The position numbers and the translations under genes were made by a program. This document shows, piece by piece, positions 4,666 to 6,829 of a stretch of 6,829 nt of DNA (positions within the stretch are counted from its first letter, which is position 1; every line of letters begins with the position of its first letter). The stretch comes from Candidatus Poribacteria bacterium. GTDB lineage: Bacteria > Poribacteria > WGA-4E > WGA-3G. The notes beneath the pieces were generated by a model. That model did not search any database and had not been told where the DNA came from. It was given only the letters and a program-made list of their open reading frames with translations. The stretch is taken from NCBI GenBank assembly GCA_009842375.1, contig VYFM01000598.1:1-6829 (forward strand). Direction: 5' to 3'.

Positions 4666-6409
4666 TTGCCCCTCTGCCCTCTACCTTTCCGATGGCAGCG
4701 TATTCTTTCTTCGTCAGTCCATAAATCTCCGACACGATCCTTCTGCAAGCATCCGGACTGTCGGACGTGTCCATTTCAATCAGTTCGTCCCTGACTGAAG
4801 AGGAAACGTCCTGCCACCGCGGCAGTCGGATTCGCCTCAGGTACTGCGCCTGGAAACGAAAATAACCGCCCCTCATGCGTGTTGCATACATCGAAACAAA
4901 CAGCCTGGCGATCCCGGAGCACAGAACGGTACGAAGCGCCCTCAAGTCCCACTCGTCGGACGTGATGAAGTACAGATTATGGTGCGGGTACAGGTGGCCG
5001 TCCTCGTAGACGATATGGGCCTCGCCCTTGATATCCGGGATGAGGAGCTTCGGCCTGGACGCCAATGCAGGATAGATGCGGTCTATCGTCCTGTACCAGT
5101 TGGTTGGGGCCTTCTGCGCAACATGTCTTTTTTCTATTTGTCCGCGTCGTTCCTCGAGGTAGTGCTTCAGGCGGGGGTATTGATTCAGGTCGACAAGGCC
5201 GCCTCCGTCGGCGAACGGATTCACTATGCCCAGCCCACGCCATTTCACCTCACCGCTGTCGATATCCCGGGTCATGGCGATGGGGAGCTTGCGGTCGTCT
5301 TCCACATCCAGGTCATTGAACGGTCCAATAAAGGCCTTGTCCGCACCGGTCGCCACGCCGATGCCCACCTTGCAGCCGACCTTCTCGATGTCCGGGAAAT
5401 CCTGCACAAGCCTGCGGACGAGTCCCAGCCGGCCCGGGGAATCCAGGATCCAGGGCTGGGCGCCAACCGCCACATCGGTCATTTCCCTGACCGGTCCGTT
5501 GGCGGCGGGCGGGTTTTCGGTCAGCATGTCCCTTGCCAGGGATTTCAGGACAAGCCTGTCGATGGCTGGACGGTGGGCGATTCGGGTCTTGCAGGCTTTT
5601 CCCCTCGTTTCCCTCGTGATCACCGTGATGGCCGGATAGGCGATCACGTCCGCATGAAAAGCCGGCGTGTCGGTCATGTCCACGTAGGCCTTCAGGTGAT
5701 AGCCTTCGGCTACCATCCGGCGCAGGGGACCGCCATATCGGTTCTTCATCCAGCGATCGGCGCAGATGAAGCCGAGAGTGCCGCCCTCGACAAGCAGGCT
5801 CAACGAACGCTCGATAAAGGGAATGTAGATGTCCGCGCGGTCGAATACCGTGCGGTAGCGCATGCGGTACTCCGAGATCAGGATATCCGGGATCAATTCC
5901 TGCCTGACATAGGGGGGATTCCCGATGACGAAGTCGAAAGGCTCCGCCAGATCGACCAGCAGAAAATCGCCCTGGACAAGCCAGGCATCCGCCAGCCGGT
6001 CAGCAGTCCTGGCCGAAATCCCTGCTTCCCCGAGCCACTCGACGACCTTTTGGCGTGTGCTTTCGAAGGAAGAATGATGCAATTCGACACCACGAATGCA
6101 TGGAGCCAGCGCAGTATAGGGATCATCCGGGTCGTCTGATGAATGAATTGATCGCCAGCTTTCAAGCAGGCGCTCGATCACGATTTTCAGGAAATCGCCC
6201 TCGCCGAAGGATGGCTCCAGAAGGCGGAATCCGCAAAGCGGGCGATCGGAGGTATAGCCCGAAAGGTCAAGGATGAACTCGACCACCTCCCGCCTCGTAT
6301 AGATTGCTCCGCGTTCCTTGATGCCACCGGCGGCAAGGGCGGCAACGGCATCGGACACTGGACTGGAATCCAGAAACGATGACTGCCGCCAGGGGGTGAA
6401 ACTGGGCAT
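4655..6409 (-). CDS. N6-adenine DNA methyltransferase, PaeR7I/XhoI-type modification enzyme
   Basis: 584 residues. It transfers a methyl group from S-adenosylmethionine to adenine, protecting host CTCGAG sites from the adjacent endonuclease. Gamma-class motif order is clear: motif X RGAIYTRREVVEFILDL (33-49), motif I LEPSFGEGDFL (64-74), the acidic residue after motif II (E109 in RGVELHH), QGDFLL (146-151), and catalytic motif IV NPPYVRQE (164-171). GGTLGFICADRWMKNRYGG (209-227) follows, as in Eco57I/TaqI-like enzymes. Residues about 340-535 form the target-recognition region, with RPKLLIPDI (452-460), YPHHNLYFIT (474-483) and a C-terminal MRGGYFRFQAQYLRRIRLP (512-530). It is somewhat longer than the 532 residues remembered for M.PaeR7I. 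The ATG at 6409 shares a base with the stop of the upstream RHH gene (TGATG) and has no Shine-Dalgarno sequence (CCCCC precedes it), so it is probably translated by coupling. GC is high (43 of 60 at 5401-5460), unlike the AT-rich 1095-1790 gene. Confidence 0.93.
   Translation of the reverse strand: MPSFTPWRQSSFLDSSPVSDAVAALAAGGIKERGAIYTRREVVEFILDLSGYTSDRPLCGFRLLEPSFGEGDFLKIVIERLLESWRSIHSSDDPDDPYTALAPCIRGVELHHSSFESTRQKVVEWLGEAGISARTADRLADAWLVQGDFLLVDLAEPFDFVIGNPPYVRQELIPDILISEYRMRYRTVFDRADIYIPFIERSLSLLVEGGTLGFICADRWMKNRYGGPLRRMVAEGYHLKAYVDMTDTPAFHADVIAYPAITVITRETRGKACKTRIAHRPAIDRLVLKSLARDMLTENPPAANGPVREMTDVAVGAQPWILDSPGRLGLVRRLVQDFPDIEKVGCKVGIGVATGADKAFIGPFNDLDVEDDRKLPIAMTRDIDSGEVKWRGLGIVNPFADGGGLVDLNQYPRLKHYLEERRGQIEKRHVAQKAPTNWYRTIDRIYPALASRPKLLIPDIKGEAHIVYEDGHLYPHHNLYFITSDEWDLRALRTVLCSGIARLFVSMYATRMRGGYFRFQAQYLRRIRLPRWQDVSSSVRDELIEMDTSDSPDACRRIVSEIYGLTKKEYAAIGKVEGRGANGN
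5153..5158. other. CTCGAG site, the expected target of the encoded R-M system
   Basis: This is the only CTCGAG found by eye in the whole window. It lies inside the methyltransferase gene, in the part encoding the target-recognition region. About 1.7 sites would be expected by chance in this length, so a single site is not depletion. It would need methylation by the gene's own product for the locus to survive. Confidence 0.8.
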
Positions 6410-6582
6410 CAGGGGGTATTCTGGCCCGGCATGACCTGAACTTGACGGTCATCCCTGTGCCGATTGGGCAATTCGCGCATTGATCGGCGAATCAGCCATG
6501 ATGCGCTCACTTCACTGCGTTCGGCGAGTTGATTCGGCGCAGCGTAATCGTCAGGCTCCATCGTAACGGTTACCCGTCTCAT
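6409..6582 (-). CDS. Small RHH protein, candidate controller of the R-M operon
   Basis: 57 residues: a beta-strand MRRVTVTMEPDDY (1-13), helix A about 14-26 (AAPNQLAERSEVS) and helix B 27-41 (ASWLIRRSMRELP), with a polar tail. This is the CopG/Arc-type ribbon-helix-helix pattern, with R2 and R3 and the alternating V-T-V of the DNA-contacting strand. A proline at position 16 in helix A is unusual. The ATG at 6582 is preferred over an in-frame ATG at 6777 because the extra 65 residues show no domain and span the upstream repeats. No clear ribosome binding site precedes either. Its TGA overlaps the methyltransferase ATG by one base, so it heads the operon and its translation probably feeds the methyltransferase. 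Most known restriction controllers (C proteins) are helix-turn-helix, so an RHH in this position is a candidate alternative regulator. Fold likely; control role inferred. Confidence 0.72.
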   Translation of the reverse strand: MRRVTVTMEPDDYAAPNQLAERSEVSASWLIRRSMRELPNRHRDDRQVQVMPGQNTP

Positions 6583-6682
6583 GGTATTGGATTTCGTGCG
6601 TCTGACCACTGAATGATCATACAGGTGATGTCTGGTGCATATGATATTCAAATTGTAACGCTTTACGAACTCCCGGATGGAA
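6583..6682 (-). promoter_or_regulatory. Leader/promoter region of the R-M operon
   Basis: AT-rich stretch upstream of the RHH start. It carries an inverted repeat ATCATA (6616-6621) with TATGAT (6640-6645) and an 8-bp palindrome ATGATCAT (6613-6620). Read on the minus strand, TATGAT at 6621-6616 and TATCAT at 6646-6641 could each be a -10 box, but no good -35 sits 16-18 bases upstream of either. The inverted repeat is a possible operator for the RHH product. Only tentative. Confidence 0.3.
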
Positions 6683-6706
6683 GATTCCAAAAATGATTCC
6701 AAAAAT
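6683..6706 (-). repeat. Perfect tandem 12-bp repeat upstream of the R-M operon
   Basis: GATTCCAAAAAT occurs twice with no gap (6683-6694 and 6695-6706). It lies 101-124 bases upstream of the RHH start and has no role in any convincing protein; in the long upstream frame it merely gives a doubled FLES. The unit contains an A-tract, giving A-tracts 12 bp apart. Possible activator or operator site, or simply slippage duplication. Confidence 0.55.
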
Positions 6707-6797
6707 ATTCTGAAAATGCCGCTACAGCCCCATACCCCGATCCAGATCCTTCGGTTCCCTCGCCCTTTCATGTTCATGGAGGTACTTGCAAAATTCC

Positions 6798-6825
6798 CCG
6801 GCCAAGCAGGTTCCTGCCTGACCGG
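6798..6825 (-). terminator. Imperfect hairpin, possible leftward terminator
   Basis: Outer arms CCGG (6798-6801) and CCGG (6822-6825) and inner arms GCAGG (6806-6810) and CCTGC (6813-6817) can pair, with two mismatches between them. On the minus strand the stem is followed by GGAATTTTGC, so it could end a leftward transcript entering from beyond the right edge. The T-run is short and displaced, so confidence is low. Confidence 0.25.
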
Positions 6826-6829
6826 AGGC

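Noticed and set aside
4979..6139. 386-residue open frame on the + strand
   Set aside because: It is antisense to the methyltransferase, whose motifs are all in order on the minus strand. The long frame is a by-product of GC-rich codons.
6769..6775. CATGTTC, matching the repeat unit at 455-472
   Set aside because: The same 7-mer also occurs inside the SIR2 gene near 2834, and this frequency is expected by chance.
6583..6777. N-terminal extension of the small RHH protein to an ATG at 6777
   Set aside because: The extra 65 residues have no domain, include a doubled FLES from the tandem DNA repeat, and precede a complete RHH fold that begins at its own ATG.

Overview
The window is a compact accessory (genomic-island or plasmid-like) segment of a bacterium. 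The moderate-to-high GC of the restriction-modification genes, the protein style and the close PaeR7I resemblance point to a Gram-negative proteobacterium. An alphaproteobacterial host is only a weak guess. No rRNA, tRNA, CRISPR array, integrase or transposase was seen.

Layout. The left 498 bases hold no convincing gene. They start with a terminator-like hairpin and carry an unusual density of palindromes, several set exactly 10 bp apart. They lead into a small ribbon-helix-helix (RHH) DNA-binding protein (499-804, +) whose own start is preceded by phased repeats that look like an operator. A 290-base spacer with an aborted 13-codon reading frame follows. Next come a 231-residue protein of unknown function (1095-1790, +), a 326-base spacer without a recognisable gene, and a 597-residue SIR2-domain protein (2117-3910, +) with a long helical C-terminal half. 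The SIR2 protein is best read as a predicted NAD+-consuming anti-phage effector.

The right half lies on the other strand and reads toward the SIR2 gene. It is a complete type II restriction-modification system of the PaeR7I/XhoI family (expected site CTCGAG). A very small RHH protein (6409-6582, -) is followed by an Eco57I-like N6-adenine methyltransferase (4655-6409, -) and the restriction endonuclease (3928-4665, -). The three genes overlap end to start (TGATG, then 11 nt), so they are almost certainly one operon, with the RHH protein as candidate controller. The two halves converge with only 17 bp between stop codons and no obvious terminator.

Taken together this is a small defence island. 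Restriction-modification would act on incoming unmethylated DNA, and the SIR2 protein would act as a second, abortive layer. The 231-residue protein is unassigned but sits where a partner of the SIR2 gene could be. The most unusual items are the palindrome-rich leader at 1-498, the RHH-led restriction operon with a tandem 12-bp repeat upstream, and the unclassified SIR2 C-terminal half.
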